Positions 24,991-34,397 are shown, numbered from the stretch's first letter. The stretch is DNA of 64,000 bases from Methylobacterium sp. Leaf91 (GCF_001422815.1 NZ_LMMP01000049.1:126851-190850), one strand, 5' to 3'. Program-made: numbers and translations. Notes: a model not told the origin generated them from the sequence alone.

Positions 24991-25353
24991 ATGATAGACG
25001 AACGGCAAGCCGTGGCCGCCTTCGCGGCCCTCGGGCAGGAGCACCGCCTGCGCATCGTGCGCCAACTCGTTACCGCCGGCCCCGAAGGCATGGCGGCCGG
25101 CTTGCTGGCGGAAGCCGTTGGCGTCTCGGGCACCAACCTGTCGTTCCACCTGAAGGAGCTCTCGCATTCCGGGCTGGTCACCTCGCGGCGCGAGGGACGC
25201 TCGATCATCTACAGCGCCGCCTACCCGGACCTGTCCGAGCTCATCCAATTCCTGATGCGCGATTGTTGCCTGGGGCGCCCCGAGGTCTGCGCACCGGCCG
25301 TCGCGGCCCTGGCCGCCTGCTGCCTTCCCACCGGAGACACCGCCCATGCCTGA
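24991..25353 (+). CDS. arsR: ArsR-family arsenite-responsive repressor
   Basis: This 120-residue winged-helix repressor should leave DNA when As(III) binds. The recognition helix region is LAEAVGVSGTNLSFHLKELS, followed by the wing LVTSRREGRSIIYSAAY. It lacks the classic ELCVCDL metal site; instead cysteines cluster near the C-terminus (Cys92, Cys93, Cys100, Cys110, Cys111), as in the C-terminal-site ArsR group. It starts the ars operon and its stop overlaps the start of arsC by eight bases. Confidence 0.95.
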   Translation: MIDERQAVAAFAALGQEHRLRIVRQLVTAGPEGMAAGLLAEAVGVSGTNLSFHLKELSHSGLVTSRREGRSIIYSAAYPDLSELIQFLMRDCCLGRPEVCAPAVAALAACCLPTGDTAHA

Positions 25354-25873
25354 CCGCGTCTACAACGTCCTGTTTCTTTGCACCGGCAACTCCGCCCGCT
25401 CGATCCTGGCGGAATCGATGCTTCACAAGGAGGGCCAGGGTCGTTTCCGGGCCTTCTCCGCAGGCAGCAAACCGAAGGCGGGTGTGAACCCGCTCGCCAT
25501 TCAGGTTCTGAGCGAGACGGAGTACCCGACCGAGGGGCTGCGCTCGAAGTCGTGGGAGGAGTTCGCCGGCCCCGACGCGCCGGTCATGGATTTCGTCTTC
25601 ACGGTCTGTGACAACGCCGCCGGCGAGGCCTGCCCGTACTGGCCCGGCCAGCCGGTGACGGCGCATTGGGGCATCGAAGACCCCGCCTCGGTCGAGGGGA
25701 CCGACCTGGAGCGCAAGACGGCCTTCGTGACCGCGCAGCGCTACCTCAAGAACCGGATCGCGGCCTTCGTGGCGTTACCGCTGGCCAGCCTCGATGGGGT
25801 CGCCCTGTCCGCCAAGGTGCGCGAGATCGGCCAGCAGGCCGGCGCCACCTCGCCCCGTTCGGAGGTCGCGTGA
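25346..25873 (+). CDS. arsC: Arsenate reductase, low-molecular-weight phosphatase type
   Basis: This reductase converts arsenate to arsenite using thioredoxin or a related thiol system. The nucleophile loop is LFLCTGNSARSILAES (Cys12-x5-Arg18), and the redox relay cysteines are probably Cys88 and Cys96 in FTVCDNAAGEACPYWPG. The catalytic Asp lies in HWGIEDPASVEGTD. At 175 residues it is somewhat longer than the Staphylococcus enzyme, with an extra tail. It overlaps arsR upstream and touches the next arsC by one base, so the operon is tightly coupled. Confidence 0.95.
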   Translation: MPDRVYNVLFLCTGNSARSILAESMLHKEGQGRFRAFSAGSKPKAGVNPLAIQVLSETEYPTEGLRSKSWEEFAGPDAPVMDFVFTVCDNAAGEACPYWPGQPVTAHWGIEDPASVEGTDLERKTAFVTAQRYLKNRIAAFVALPLASLDGVALSAKVREIGQQAGATSPRSEVA

Positions 25874-26298
25874 TGGACGTCGTCATCTACCACAACCTGG
25901 ATTGCGGCACGTCCCGCAACACCCTGGCCCTGATCCGCAACGCCGGCATCGAGCCGCATGTGGTCGAGTACCTCAAGACGCCGCCGAACCGGCTCCTGGT
26001 GCGTCAGCTCGCCGACCGGGCCGGCGTCACGGTCCGCGACCTGCTCCGTGAGAAGGGGACGCCCTACGCCGAACTTGGGCTCTCGGACCCGAGCCTGACG
26101 GACGACCAGCTACTCGATGCCATCGCAGAACACCCGATCCTGCTGAACCGCCCCCTGGTGGTGAGCCCGAAGGGCGTCGCCCTGTGCCGACCCTCCGAGG
26201 CGGTCCTCGACCTCCTCCCGGCCCAGCGGGGCGAGTTCGTGAAGGAGGATGGCGAGCGCGTCGTCGACGAGCACGGGCGCCGCGTCGCCACCGCCTGA
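25873..26298 (+). CDS. arsC: Arsenate reductase, glutaredoxin-dependent type
   Basis: This is the ArsC of the E. coli R773 type, which uses glutathione and glutaredoxin. It is unrelated in fold to the reductase encoded just upstream. The start at 25873 (MDVVIYHNLDCGTSRNTL) shares a base with the preceding stop and places the catalytic Cys11 in the CGTSRNT loop. Downstream, LLREKGTPYAELGL and HPILLNRPLVVSPKGVALCR with the arsenate-binding arginines complete the family pattern. Length 141 residues is typical. Confidence 0.96.
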   Translation: MDVVIYHNLDCGTSRNTLALIRNAGIEPHVVEYLKTPPNRLLVRQLADRAGVTVRDLLREKGTPYAELGLSDPSLTDDQLLDAIAEHPILLNRPLVVSPKGVALCRPSEAVLDLLPAQRGEFVKEDGERVVDEHGRRVATA

Positions 26299-26331
26299 AC
26301 CGCCACCCGTCAAGAACAAGAAACGGTCCCG

Positions 26332-27627
26332 ATGCTCGCGCTCGCCATCTTCGTGGTCACCCTCGTCTTCGTCATTTGGCAGCCGAAGGGGTTCGGCATC
26401 GGGTGGAGCGCCCTCATCGGGGCCGCTGTGGCGCTCGCCACCGGGGTCATCCACGTGGGCGACATCCCGGTGGTCTGGCACATCGTCTGGGACGCCACCT
26501 TCACCTTCGTGGCGCTGATCATCATATCGCTGCTGCTCGACGAGGCCGGCTTCTTCCACTGGGCGGCGCTCCACATCGCTCGCTGGGGCGGCGGACAGGG
26601 GCGCCTGCTGTTCCCGCTGGTGATCCTGCTCGGGGCCGCCATCGCGGCGGTGTTCGCCAATGACGGCGCGGCCCTGCTGCTCACCCCCATCGTGCTGGCC
26701 ATCCTGCTGCGCCTCGACTTCAAGCCGGCTGCCGCGCTGGCCTTCATCGTCGCCTGCGGGTTCGTCGCAGATTCGACCAGCCTGCCCCTGGTCATCTCCA
26801 ATCTCGTCAACATCGTCAGCGCAAACTTCTTCGACATCACCTTCAGCCGCTACGCTGCCGTGATGGTGCCGGTGAACCTCGTCTCGCTGGCCGCGACCCT
26901 GGTGGTGCTTTGGCTGTTCTACCGGCACGACTTGCCGGCCACGTACCCGGTGGCCGAGCTCGAAGCGCCGCGCCACGCGATCAAGGACCCGCTGGTCTTC
27001 AAGGCGGCCTTCCCGCTCCTTGGGCTGCTGCTGATCGCCTACTTCGTGACGGCACCGTTCGGCGTGCCGGTCTCGGTCGTGACCTGCGCCGGCGCCGTGG
27101 TCCTGCTGGCGCTTGCCAACCGGAGCCGCGTCATCACCATCCGTAAGGTCCTCGCCGGCGCGCCCTGGCAGATCGTGCTGTTCAGCCTCGGCATGTACCT
27201 CGTCGTCTACGGGCTGAAGAACGCCGGCCTGACCGACTACCTGGCGCAGGGCCTCGTCTGGCTCTCGGGCTTCGGTCCGTTAGTGGCCACCATCGGCACG
27301 GGGGTCGCCGCCGCGATCCTGTCCTCGGTGATGAACAACATGCCGAGCGTGCTGGTGGGCGCGCTCTCAATCCAGCAGGCCCCGGACCTCTCGCCACTGA
27401 CCCGGGAGCTCATGGTCTATGCCAACGTCATCGGCTGCGACCTCGGCCCGAAGTTCACGCCCATCGGGAGTTTGGCGACCCTGCTCTGGCTGCACGTCCT
27501 CGACATCAAGGGCCAGCGCATCACCTGGGGTCAGTACATGCGGGTCGGCCTCGTGATCACCCCTCCGGTGCTGCTCGTCACCCTGGCTGCCCTTGCAGTG
27601 TGGCTACCCGTTCTTGGGGCCCGGTAG
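26332..27627 (+). CDS. arsB: Arsenite/antimonite efflux pump ArsB
   Basis: ArsB expels arsenite (and antimonite) across the inner membrane by proton exchange. The 431-residue chain consists of about twelve hydrophobic helices and carries the conserved blocks FVIWQPKGFGIGWSALIGA, VFANDGAALLLTPIVLA, SVMNNMPSVLVGALSI and NVIGCDLGPKFTPIGSLATL. It follows the second arsC by 33 bases on the same strand. The two reductases upstream supply its substrate. Confidence 0.96.
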   Translation: MLALAIFVVTLVFVIWQPKGFGIGWSALIGAAVALATGVIHVGDIPVVWHIVWDATFTFVALIIISLLLDEAGFFHWAALHIARWGGGQGRLLFPLVILLGAAIAAVFANDGAALLLTPIVLAILLRLDFKPAAALAFIVACGFVADSTSLPLVISNLVNIVSANFFDITFSRYAAVMVPVNLVSLAATLVVLWLFYRHDLPATYPVAELEAPRHAIKDPLVFKAAFPLLGLLLIAYFVTAPFGVPVSVVTCAGAVVLLALANRSRVITIRKVLAGAPWQIVLFSLGMYLVVYGLKNAGLTDYLAQGLVWLSGFGPLVATIGTGVAAAILSSVMNNMPSVLVGALSIQQAPDLSPLTRELMVYANVIGCDLGPKFTPIGSLATLLWLHVLDIKGQRITWGQYMRVGLVITPPVLLVTLAALAVWLPVLGAR

Positions 27628-27634
27628 CGGACCG

Positions 27635-28798
27635 ATGACCCCGGTGCGCCGCTGGCCCGTGATCTCGGCCCTAGGCGTCGTCCAGATCCTGACCTGGGGC
27701 TCCTCGTTCTACCTGTTGTCGGTGCTGGCCACCCCGATGTCGAAGGACACGGGATGGCCCCTGGGTTGGGTCATCGGCGGCCTGTCCCTCGGCCTCCTCG
27801 TCGCGGGCTTGGTCTCGCCACGGGTCGGAGCGTTCATCGGGGAGCACGGCGGTAGGCCCGTTCTGGCCTTCGCGGCCGTGGTCCTTGCCTTGGGCCTCGG
27901 CGTCCTCGGCCTCGCGCCGAACCTGCCGACCTACCTAGTGGGCTGGCTCCTCGTCGGGCTCGGCATGGGCACCGGCCTGTACGATCCGGCCTTTGCCACG
28001 CTTGGTCGGCTCTACGGCGCCGAGGCAAGACCCGCCATCACGACCCTGACCCTGTGGGGCGGCTTCGCCAGCACGGTGTGCTGGCCGCTCTCGGCCTTCC
28101 TGATCGAACGGGTAGGCTGGCGCGGCACCTGCCTCGCCTATGCCGGGCTGCACCTGGCGGTCACGCTTCCCCTCGTCCTGCTCGTCATCCCGCACCCCCC
28201 TGCCCACGGGCCAGCACGTTCCGAGGGCCCGGTCTCGGCCGTCCGGCTCGATGCACGCGAGCGGCGTGCCTTCCTCCTCATGGCGGGGGTCCTGACCCTC
28301 GGCGGCACCGTAATGGCCATGGTCTCGGTGCACCTCATTACCCTTCTCCAGGCCCGTGGCGTGGCGCTGACCTCGGCCGTCGCATACGGCGCGCTGATCG
28401 GCCCGTCACAGGTGGGGGCGCGCATCGTCGAGATGGCCGGGAAGGGCCGGCATCACCCTCTATGGACCCTCACCGCGGCGATGGTCCTCGTCGCCATCGG
28501 GGTCGCGATGCTGGCGGCTGGTCTGCCCGTGGTGGGGCTGTCGCTGGTCCTCTACGGCGCCGGCAACGGGATCTATTCCATCGCCCGCGGGACGGTGCCC
28601 CTCGCGCTGTTCGGTCCCGAGCGCTACGCCCCGCTCGTTGGCCGGCTCGCCCGTCCGGGGCTGGTGGCGCAGGCGCTTGCGCCCTCCCTCGGGGCGGTCG
28701 TGCTGACGCAGGCGGGCGCCGATGCGACCTACGCCCTCTTGACCGTGCTCGCCCTCGCGAACGTCGCGCTCGCCGTATCCCTCTGGCGCGTCCGGTAG
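27635..28798 (+). CDS. MFS transporter of the ars operon
   Basis: A twelve-helix MFS protein of 387 residues, starting at 27635 (MTPVRRWPVISALGVVQIL), seven bases after arsB. The motif PRVGAFIGEHGGRPVLAF corresponds to MFS motif A. MFS genes in ars operons encode exporters for arsenite or methylated and organic arsenicals (ArsJ, ArsK, ArsP-like roles), but without a gapdh partner ArsJ is unlikely. I cannot assign the exact substrate. The spacing indicates co-transcription with arsRCCB. Confidence 0.8.
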   Translation: MTPVRRWPVISALGVVQILTWGSSFYLLSVLATPMSKDTGWPLGWVIGGLSLGLLVAGLVSPRVGAFIGEHGGRPVLAFAAVVLALGLGVLGLAPNLPTYLVGWLLVGLGMGTGLYDPAFATLGRLYGAEARPAITTLTLWGGFASTVCWPLSAFLIERVGWRGTCLAYAGLHLAVTLPLVLLVIPHPPAHGPARSEGPVSAVRLDARERRAFLLMAGVLTLGGTVMAMVSVHLITLLQARGVALTSAVAYGALIGPSQVGARIVEMAGKGRHHPLWTLTAAMVLVAIGVAMLAAGLPVVGLSLVLYGAGNGIYSIARGTVPLALFGPERYAPLVGRLARPGLVAQALAPSLGAVVLTQAGADATYALLTVLALANVALAVSLWRVR

Positions 28799-28824
28799 TC
28801 ACCTCCCTTCCTCACCGCTCCGCG

Positions 28825-29238
28825 ATGTGGCATCGTCCGTCCGTGACCTTCTGGCTCGCCCTTCGGCGGCTGCTTCCGCTCCTTGCGGTCCTCAGCCTCG
28901 CCCTTGCGCCGGTGACCGCATCCGCGGCCGCCGCGGGCATGCATGCGCCGATGGCCGCTCAGGGCCACGCCATGGCGATGCCCGACGAGGCCATGGACGA
29001 CATGGCCGGGATGGCCATGGACGAGATGCCGTGCTGCCCCAAGGAGCGGCCGGACATGCCCGACTGCTCGAAGGGCTGCCCCCTGATGGCACTCTGCCTG
29101 GCGAAGGTCGCCACCGGCCTGCCCGGCGCCTTAGGGTTGCCGGGACGCGTCGCCGTCGTCGAGGGGACTGCGTGGGCCGTCACCGCCTCCTTCGACAGCG
29201 TCTCGCAAGGGCCACCCTCCGAGCCTCCCCGAGCCTGA
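28825..29238 (+). CDS. Secreted Met/Cys-rich protein, probably copper-related
   Basis: The 137-residue product begins with a signal peptide (LALRRLLPLLAVLSLALAPV, cleavage near TASAAAA). The mature part has a Met-rich run (MDDMAGMAMDEMPCC) and a dense Cys cluster (CCPKERPDMPDCSKGCPL, LCLAKV). Such regions bind Cu(I)/Ag(I) in periplasmic handling proteins, and small proteins like this often precede cus/cop genes. It lies 26 bases after the MFS gene and before a FixH-like gene and cusBA. Binding is inferred from composition. Confidence 0.65.
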   Translation: MWHRPSVTFWLALRRLLPLLAVLSLALAPVTASAAAAGMHAPMAAQGHAMAMPDEAMDDMAGMAMDEMPCCPKERPDMPDCSKGCPLMALCLAKVATGLPGALGLPGRVAVVEGTAWAVTASFDSVSQGPPSEPPRA

Positions 29239-29320
29239 ACCCGATGCCGTCGGCGCCTGCGCCGGCACGGTGACGCGCGTCCGCGCGTGGCCATCCATCG
29301 CGTTCAGGAGACCCCACATC

Positions 29321-29716
29321 GTGACCAAGACATCGTTTTCGCGCGCCCTCACGGTTGCGCTGCTCGGCCTCGCCCTCACCGCCGCGGCCCGGGCCGACAC
29401 CAAGGACTACGAGTTCCAGCTGGTGAAGGACGAAGCCAAGCAGGGCGAGGCCATCCTCGACGTCCGCCTCGTCGACAAGCGCACGTCCAAGCCCGTGCCG
29501 AACGCCGTCATCTTCGCCAAGCGCATCGATATGGCGCCCGACAGCATGGAGGAGATGACCTCCAAGATCGAGCAACTGCCCTCGCCGGAGCCGGGCCTCT
29601 ACCGGTTCAAGGCGAAGCTGACGATGGCCGGCGGCTGGCGCCTCTCGCTCGGGGCCAAGGTCCAAGGCGAGACCGGCACCGTCGAGAACAAGCTGGTGTT
29701 CAAGGCCACCAAGTGA
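29321..29716 (+). CDS. FixH/YtkA-like periplasmic protein
   Basis: The GTG at 29321 follows a CAGGAG ribosome site and opens a clean signal peptide (ALTVALLGLALTAAARA). The mature 105 residues read as a small beta-sandwich: AILDVRLVDKRTSKPVPNAV, PEPGLYRFKAKLTMAGGWRL, then TVENKLVFKATK. This is the FixH/YtkA-like fold associated with copper delivery and efflux clusters. Its stop overlaps the GTG start of the CusB-like adaptor (GTGA), so the two are coupled. A copper chaperone or accessory role to the pump is inferred. Confidence 0.75.
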   Translation: MTKTSFSRALTVALLGLALTAAARADTKDYEFQLVKDEAKQGEAILDVRLVDKRTSKPVPNAVIFAKRIDMAPDSMEEMTSKIEQLPSPEPGLYRFKAKLTMAGGWRLSLGAKVQGETGTVENKLVFKATK

Positions 29717-31215
29717 GCCGGACGGCATGGCTGGCCGGGACCCTCGCCGCGCTCGCGGCGGGGGGGCTGGGCTATGGCGCGGGGCATGAGGGCAGCCCCG
29801 TGCCGGCGCTCGTCCAGCAGGCGCGGACCGGGTTCGCCCATTGGCTGCCGGGTGCACGGCCGGCCTCCCCGATGCCCGCGCAGGCTCCGATCAAGGCGAC
29901 GGGTTCGGTGGTCTACTACCGAGACCCGGACGGGAAGCCGGACTACGCCTCCGAACCCAAACAGACGGCGGACGGTCGCGACTACCGCGCCGTCCACGCC
30001 AGCGAGGACGTGCGCTTCGACGAACCCGAAGAGGCGGAAGCCATGCCTGACGCCGGCCACGGCGACATGGCCATGGCTCAGGCCAAGACGCCCGCGAGCG
30101 CCCGCAAGGTGCGCTTCTACCGCAACCCGATGGGCCTTCCGGACACTTCGCCGATTCCGAAAAAGGACTCGATGGGGATGGACTACCTCCCCGTCTACGA
30201 GGGCGAGGACACCGACGACGGCACCGTGACCCTCTCGCCCGGCAAGGTCCAGCGAACCGGCGTCCGGACGGAGGTCGCTGCACGGCGCGTCCTATCCATG
30301 CCGGTGCGGGCTCCTGGAACCATCGAGGAGGACGAGCGCCGGATCTCGGTCATCGCGATGCGCACCGACGCCTTCATTGAGAAGGTCGAGGCCGTCACCA
30401 CCGGCGACCACGTCCACAAGGGCCAGCCGCTCATGCGCCTGTTCTCGCCCGAGATGAACGCGGCCGCCGCGCAGTACCTCACCGGCATCGGCTACGAGGG
30501 CGCCCGGCGCCGACTGGAGAACCTCGGCATCCCGCCCGAGGCCATCGACGAGATCGAGCGATCCCGAAAAGTGCCGGCGACCATCACGTGGTCGGCGCCA
30601 CGCGACGGCGTCGTGGTCGAGCGCAACGTCTCCGACGGCATGCGCGCCAAGTCCGGCGACACCCTGTTCAAGCTCGTCGACCATACCCGGGTATGGGTGC
30701 TCGTCGACGTGACCGAACGCGACCTGGCGTCCGTGGCGGAGGGCCAAACGGCGACCGTGCGTGCCCGGACGTTTCCCGACCGGACCTTCACTGGCACGGT
30801 GACGCGGATCTATCCGCACCTCGCCATGGGGACCCGGACGGCCCGCCTGCGCATCGAGTTGCCGAACCTCAACGGCGACCTGCGGCCCGGGATGTACGGC
30901 GACGTCGAGATCGCGACCGGGAACGCCAAGCCCGTGGTCGCCGTCCCCGACGACGCCGTCATCGACACCGGAACCAGGCAGGTCGTCCTGCTCGACAAGG
31001 GCGAGGGCCGCTTCGAGCCGCGCCCGGTCAAGCTCGGTGCCCGCGGCGACGGCTACGTCGAAGTCCGGGAGGGCATCGCGGCAGGCGACCGGGTGGTGAC
31101 CGCCGCCAACTTCCTCATCGACGCCGAGAGCAACCTCAAGGCGGCGCTGCAGGGTCTCTCCGAGCCGAAGGTAGAACCAGGTCCGCAGGCGGCGGCCGAT
31201 GGGAGGGCGCCATGA
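29713..31215 (+). CDS. cusB: RND efflux periplasmic adaptor, CusB-like
   Basis: This 500-residue membrane-fusion protein should link the inner-membrane pump to an outer-membrane channel. It starts with GTG at 29713 (MSRTAWLAGTLAALAAGG), which yields an N-terminal anchor. Two heavy-metal-binding domains come next, at about 75-102 (VVYYRDPDGKPDYASEP) and 131-159 (VRFYRNPMGLPDTSPIPKK then DSMGMDYLPVYE). Lipoyl/hairpin and beta-barrel domains follow (VPVRAPGTIEEDERRISVIA, RVWVLVDVTERDLASVAEG). The double metal-binding domain is unusual; one is normal. The stop overlaps the cusA start by four bases. Confidence 0.93.
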   Translation: MSRTAWLAGTLAALAAGGLGYGAGHEGSPVPALVQQARTGFAHWLPGARPASPMPAQAPIKATGSVVYYRDPDGKPDYASEPKQTADGRDYRAVHASEDVRFDEPEEAEAMPDAGHGDMAMAQAKTPASARKVRFYRNPMGLPDTSPIPKKDSMGMDYLPVYEGEDTDDGTVTLSPGKVQRTGVRTEVAARRVLSMPVRAPGTIEEDERRISVIAMRTDAFIEKVEAVTTGDHVHKGQPLMRLFSPEMNAAAAQYLTGIGYEGARRRLENLGIPPEAIDEIERSRKVPATITWSAPRDGVVVERNVSDGMRAKSGDTLFKLVDHTRVWVLVDVTERDLASVAEGQTATVRARTFPDRTFTGTVTRIYPHLAMGTRTARLRIELPNLNGDLRPGMYGDVEIATGNAKPVVAVPDDAVIDTGTRQVVLLDKGEGRFEPRPVKLGARGDGYVEVREGIAAGDRVVTAANFLIDAESNLKAALQGLSEPKVEPGPQAAADGRAP

Positions 31216-34200
31216 TCGCCCGGCTCATCGGCTGGTCGGCCCGGAATCTGGTTCTGGTGTTGATCGGGACGGTGTTCGCGGTGGGGGCCGGGCTCTACGC
31301 CCTGAGGACCCTGCCGCTCGACGCGATCCCGGACCTCTCGGACGTCCAGACCATCGTCTACACCGAGTACCCCGGGCAGGCGCCACAGGTCATCGAGGAC
31401 CAGGTCACCTACCCGCTGACTACCGCCATGCTGACGGTGCCCCGGTCGAAGGTCGTGCGCGGCTTCTCGTTCTTCGGGGTCTCGTTCGTCTACGTCATCT
31501 TCGAGGACGGCACCGACCCATACTGGGCCCGGAGCCGGGTGCTCGAATACCTAAACACCGTGGCCAAGCGCCTGCCGGCGGGGGTGACCCCGACGCTGGG
31601 ACCGGACGCGACCGGGGTCGGCTGGGTCTACCAGTACGTCGTGGTCGCCAAAGAGCGCACGCTGGCCGAGCTCCGCTCGCTCCAGGACTGGGTCGTGCGC
31701 TTCGGGGCCTCTCGTGCCGAAGGCGTGGCCGAGGTCGCAGGCGTCGGCGGCTTCGTCAAACAGTACAACGTGGTCGTCGACCCGAGCCGGTTGCGGGCGC
31801 AGGGCATCACCCTGGCGAAGCTCCGGGACGCGATCCGGGCGAGCAACGCCGACGTAGGCGGCCGCACCGTCGAGCTCTCCGAGTTCGAGTTCGTCGTCCG
31901 TGGCCGCGGGTACCTCAAGAGCATCGCCGACATCGAGAGCATCGTCCTGAAGACAGAGGCGGGCACGCCCCTGCGGGTGAAGGACGTCGCCCGGGTCGAG
32001 CTCGGTCCCGACGAGCGCCGCGGCATCACCGAGATGAACGGGGAGGGCGAGGTCGCCGGCGGCATCATCCTCCAGCGCTTCGGGGCCAACGCCCTCGACG
32101 TTATCGCGAGTGCCAAGGCGCGCCTCGCCGAGGTCGCCGCGAGCCTGCCCAAGGGCACCGAGATCCTGCCTGTCTACGACCGGTCGCACCTCATCGAGGC
32201 GGCCATCGAGACGCTCAAGGGGACCCTGATCGAGGAGAGCGCCATCGTCGCCCTCGTCTGCGTCGTGTTCCTGCTCCACGTCCGCAGTGCGCTGGTCGCG
32301 ATCCTGATGCTGCCGGTCGGCATCCTAATGGCGTTCGCGGGCATGAAGGCGCTGGGCTTGGGCGCCAACATCATGAGCCTGGGCGGCATCGCCATCGCGG
32401 TCGGCGCCATGATCGACGCCGCCATCGTCATGATCGAGAACGCCCACAAGCACCTGGAGCGGGCGGACCCTGGCAAGCCCCGGGTCCAGGTCCTGATAGA
32501 GGCCGCCTCCGAGGTCGGTCCCTCGCTGTTCTTCTCGCTCCTCATCATCACGGTCAGCTTCCTGCCCATCTTCACCCTGGAAAGCCAGGAAGGGCGTCTG
32601 TTCGGGCCGCTGGCCTTCACCAAGACGTTCGCGATGGCGGCGGCGGCGGTGCTGTCGGTGACGCTGGTTCCGGCGCTGATGGTGCTGTTCGTGCGCGGCC
32701 GCATCGTGCCCGAGCACCGCAACCCGGTGAACCGGCTCCTGATCTGGTTCTACCGTCCCATCATCGCAGGGGTCCTGCGGGCGCGGGTGCTGACCATCCT
32801 GATCGCGCTGGGCGTTCTCGGCGCCTCGGTCTGGCCGGCCCTGCAACTCGGGTCCGAGTTCATGCCCGATCTCGACGAGGGCACCCTGATGTACATGCCG
32901 ACCACCCTGCCGGGCATCTCGGTGACCAAGGCCGGCGAGCTTTTAGGGAGACAGGACACCATCCTGAAGAGCTTCCCGGAAGTCCTGTCCGTCTACGGCA
33001 AGGCCGGACGGGCCGCGACCGCGACGGACCCGGCGCCCTCCGAGATGTTCGAGACCATCGTCAACCTGAAGCCGAAGGCGGAGTGGCGCCCGGGCGTGAC
33101 GCTGGCGAGCCTCAAAGCCGAGATGGATGCCGCGCTCCAGTTCCCCGGTGTCTCCAATGCCTGGACCCAGCCGATCCGCGCCCGCATCGACATGCTCGCC
33201 ACCGGCATCCGGACCCCCGTCGGCATCAAGGTGCTCGGAACCGACCTCGCCGAGATGGAGAAGGTCGCCCGCCGGGTCGAGGCGGTGGTGAAGGCGGTGC
33301 CGGGCACGTCGAGCGCCTATGCCGAGCGCGTCCAGGGCGGGTACTTCCTCGACATCACGCCCGACCGGGAGGTTCTGGGCCGCTACGGCCTATCGGTCGG
33401 GGACGTGCAGGACGTGATCGCCATGGCGCTCGGCGGCGAGAGCGTCACCAACACGGTCGAGGGCCGCGAGCGCTACACCGTCAACGTGCGCTACCCGCGC
33501 GCCTTCCGGTCGAGCCCACAATCCATCGCGACCGAGGTGCAGGTGCCCATCGCGGGCGGAGGCACGGTCCCCTTGGGCGAAGTCGCCAAGGTGGCACTGA
33601 CCCGGGGGCCGACCCAGATCCGGACCGAGAACGGGCAACTCGCGGTCTTCATCTACGTCGATGTCTCGGGACGGGACCTTGGCGGCTACGTGGCCGATGC
33701 ACGGGCGGCTGTTACCGGCGAGGTGAGCCTGCCACCCGGGACCACCCTCCAGTGGAGCGGGCAGGTCGAGTACCTCGACCGCGCCACGGCCCGGCTCAAG
33801 ATCGTGGTGCCCCTGACCCTCCTGACCGTGTTCCTGCTGCTCTACCTCAACTTTCGCCGGCTGACTGAAACCCTCATCGTGATGCTGTCGCTGCCCTTCG
33901 CACTGGTGGGCGGCGTCTGGCTGATGTGGTGGTTGGGCTTCAACCTATCGGTCGCCGTGGCCGTGGGCTTCATCGCGCTCGCCGGGGTCGCCGCCGAGAC
34001 CGGGGTGATCATGCTGGTCTACCTCGACCATGCGCTGGCCGAGATCCGGACGGAGTGCGAGCGGGATGGGCGCGCCCTATCGCGAAATGACCTGAGGCGG
34101 GCGATCATGGTCGGCGCGGTCGAGCGGGTGCGGCCCAAGATGATGACCGTGGTCGCCATCATAGCCGGGCTGTTGCCCATCCTGTGGAGCACCGGCTCGG

Positions 34201-34379
34201 GCTCCGAGGTCATGCAGCGCATCGCGGTGCCGATGATCGGCGGCATGGTGTCGTCGACCGTCCTGACCCTCGTCGTGATCCCGGCGGTATACGGGCTGGT
34301 GAAGGGATGGGGACTGCCGAGATCCGACATGCAGCCGGAACCCGTCGAGGGGCACACGATGCCCTTGGCCGCGGAATGA
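31212..34379 (+). CDS. cusA: Heavy-metal RND efflux pump, CusA-like (Cu/Ag)
   Basis: This 1055-residue inner-membrane pump moves metal ions outward with the proton gradient. It starts at 31212 (MIARLIGWSARNLVLVLI), overlapping cusB. The helix-4 signature GAMIDAAIVMIENAHKHLE matches the Cu(I)/Ag(I) HME group rather than the DFG-x-x-VDGAV form of zinc/cobalt pumps (compare the second pump at 51052). The Met-rich start of the Cus pathway is matched by the Met-rich protein gene upstream. There is no cusC-type channel gene; the next sequence is a response-regulator fragment. Confidence 0.94.
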   Translation: MIARLIGWSARNLVLVLIGTVFAVGAGLYALRTLPLDAIPDLSDVQTIVYTEYPGQAPQVIEDQVTYPLTTAMLTVPRSKVVRGFSFFGVSFVYVIFEDGTDPYWARSRVLEYLNTVAKRLPAGVTPTLGPDATGVGWVYQYVVVAKERTLAELRSLQDWVVRFGASRAEGVAEVAGVGGFVKQYNVVVDPSRLRAQGITLAKLRDAIRASNADVGGRTVELSEFEFVVRGRGYLKSIADIESIVLKTEAGTPLRVKDVARVELGPDERRGITEMNGEGEVAGGIILQRFGANALDVIASAKARLAEVAASLPKGTEILPVYDRSHLIEAAIETLKGTLIEESAIVALVCVVFLLHVRSALVAILMLPVGILMAFAGMKALGLGANIMSLGGIAIAVGAMIDAAIVMIENAHKHLERADPGKPRVQVLIEAASEVGPSLFFSLLIITVSFLPIFTLESQEGRLFGPLAFTKTFAMAAAAVLSVTLVPALMVLFVRGRIVPEHRNPVNRLLIWFYRPIIAGVLRARVLTILIALGVLGASVWPALQLGSEFMPDLDEGTLMYMPTTLPGISVTKAGELLGRQDTILKSFPEVLSVYGKAGRAATATDPAPSEMFETIVNLKPKAEWRPGVTLASLKAEMDAALQFPGVSNAWTQPIRARIDMLATGIRTPVGIKVLGTDLAEMEKVARRVEAVVKAVPGTSSAYAERVQGGYFLDITPDREVLGRYGLSVGDVQDVIAMALGGESVTNTVEGRERYTVNVRYPRAFRSSPQSIATEVQVPIAGGGTVPLGEVAKVALTRGPTQIRTENGQLAVFIYVDVSGRDLGGYVADARAAVTGEVSLPPGTTLQWSGQVEYLDRATARLKIVVPLTLLTVFLLLYLNFRRLTETLIVMLSLPFALVGGVWLMWWLGFNLSVAVAVGFIALAGVAAETGVIMLVYLDHALAEIRTECERDGRALSRNDLRRAIMVGAVERVRPKMMTVVAIIAGLLPILWSTGSGSEVMQRIAVPMIGGMVSSTVLTLVVIPAVYGLVKGWGLPRSDMQPEPVEGHTMPLAAE

Positions 34380-34397
34380 CAACGAGGACGAGACCAT

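Noticed and set aside
27635..28798. ArsJ
   Set aside because: ArsJ works with a glyceraldehyde-3-phosphate dehydrogenase gene in the operon, and none is present here.
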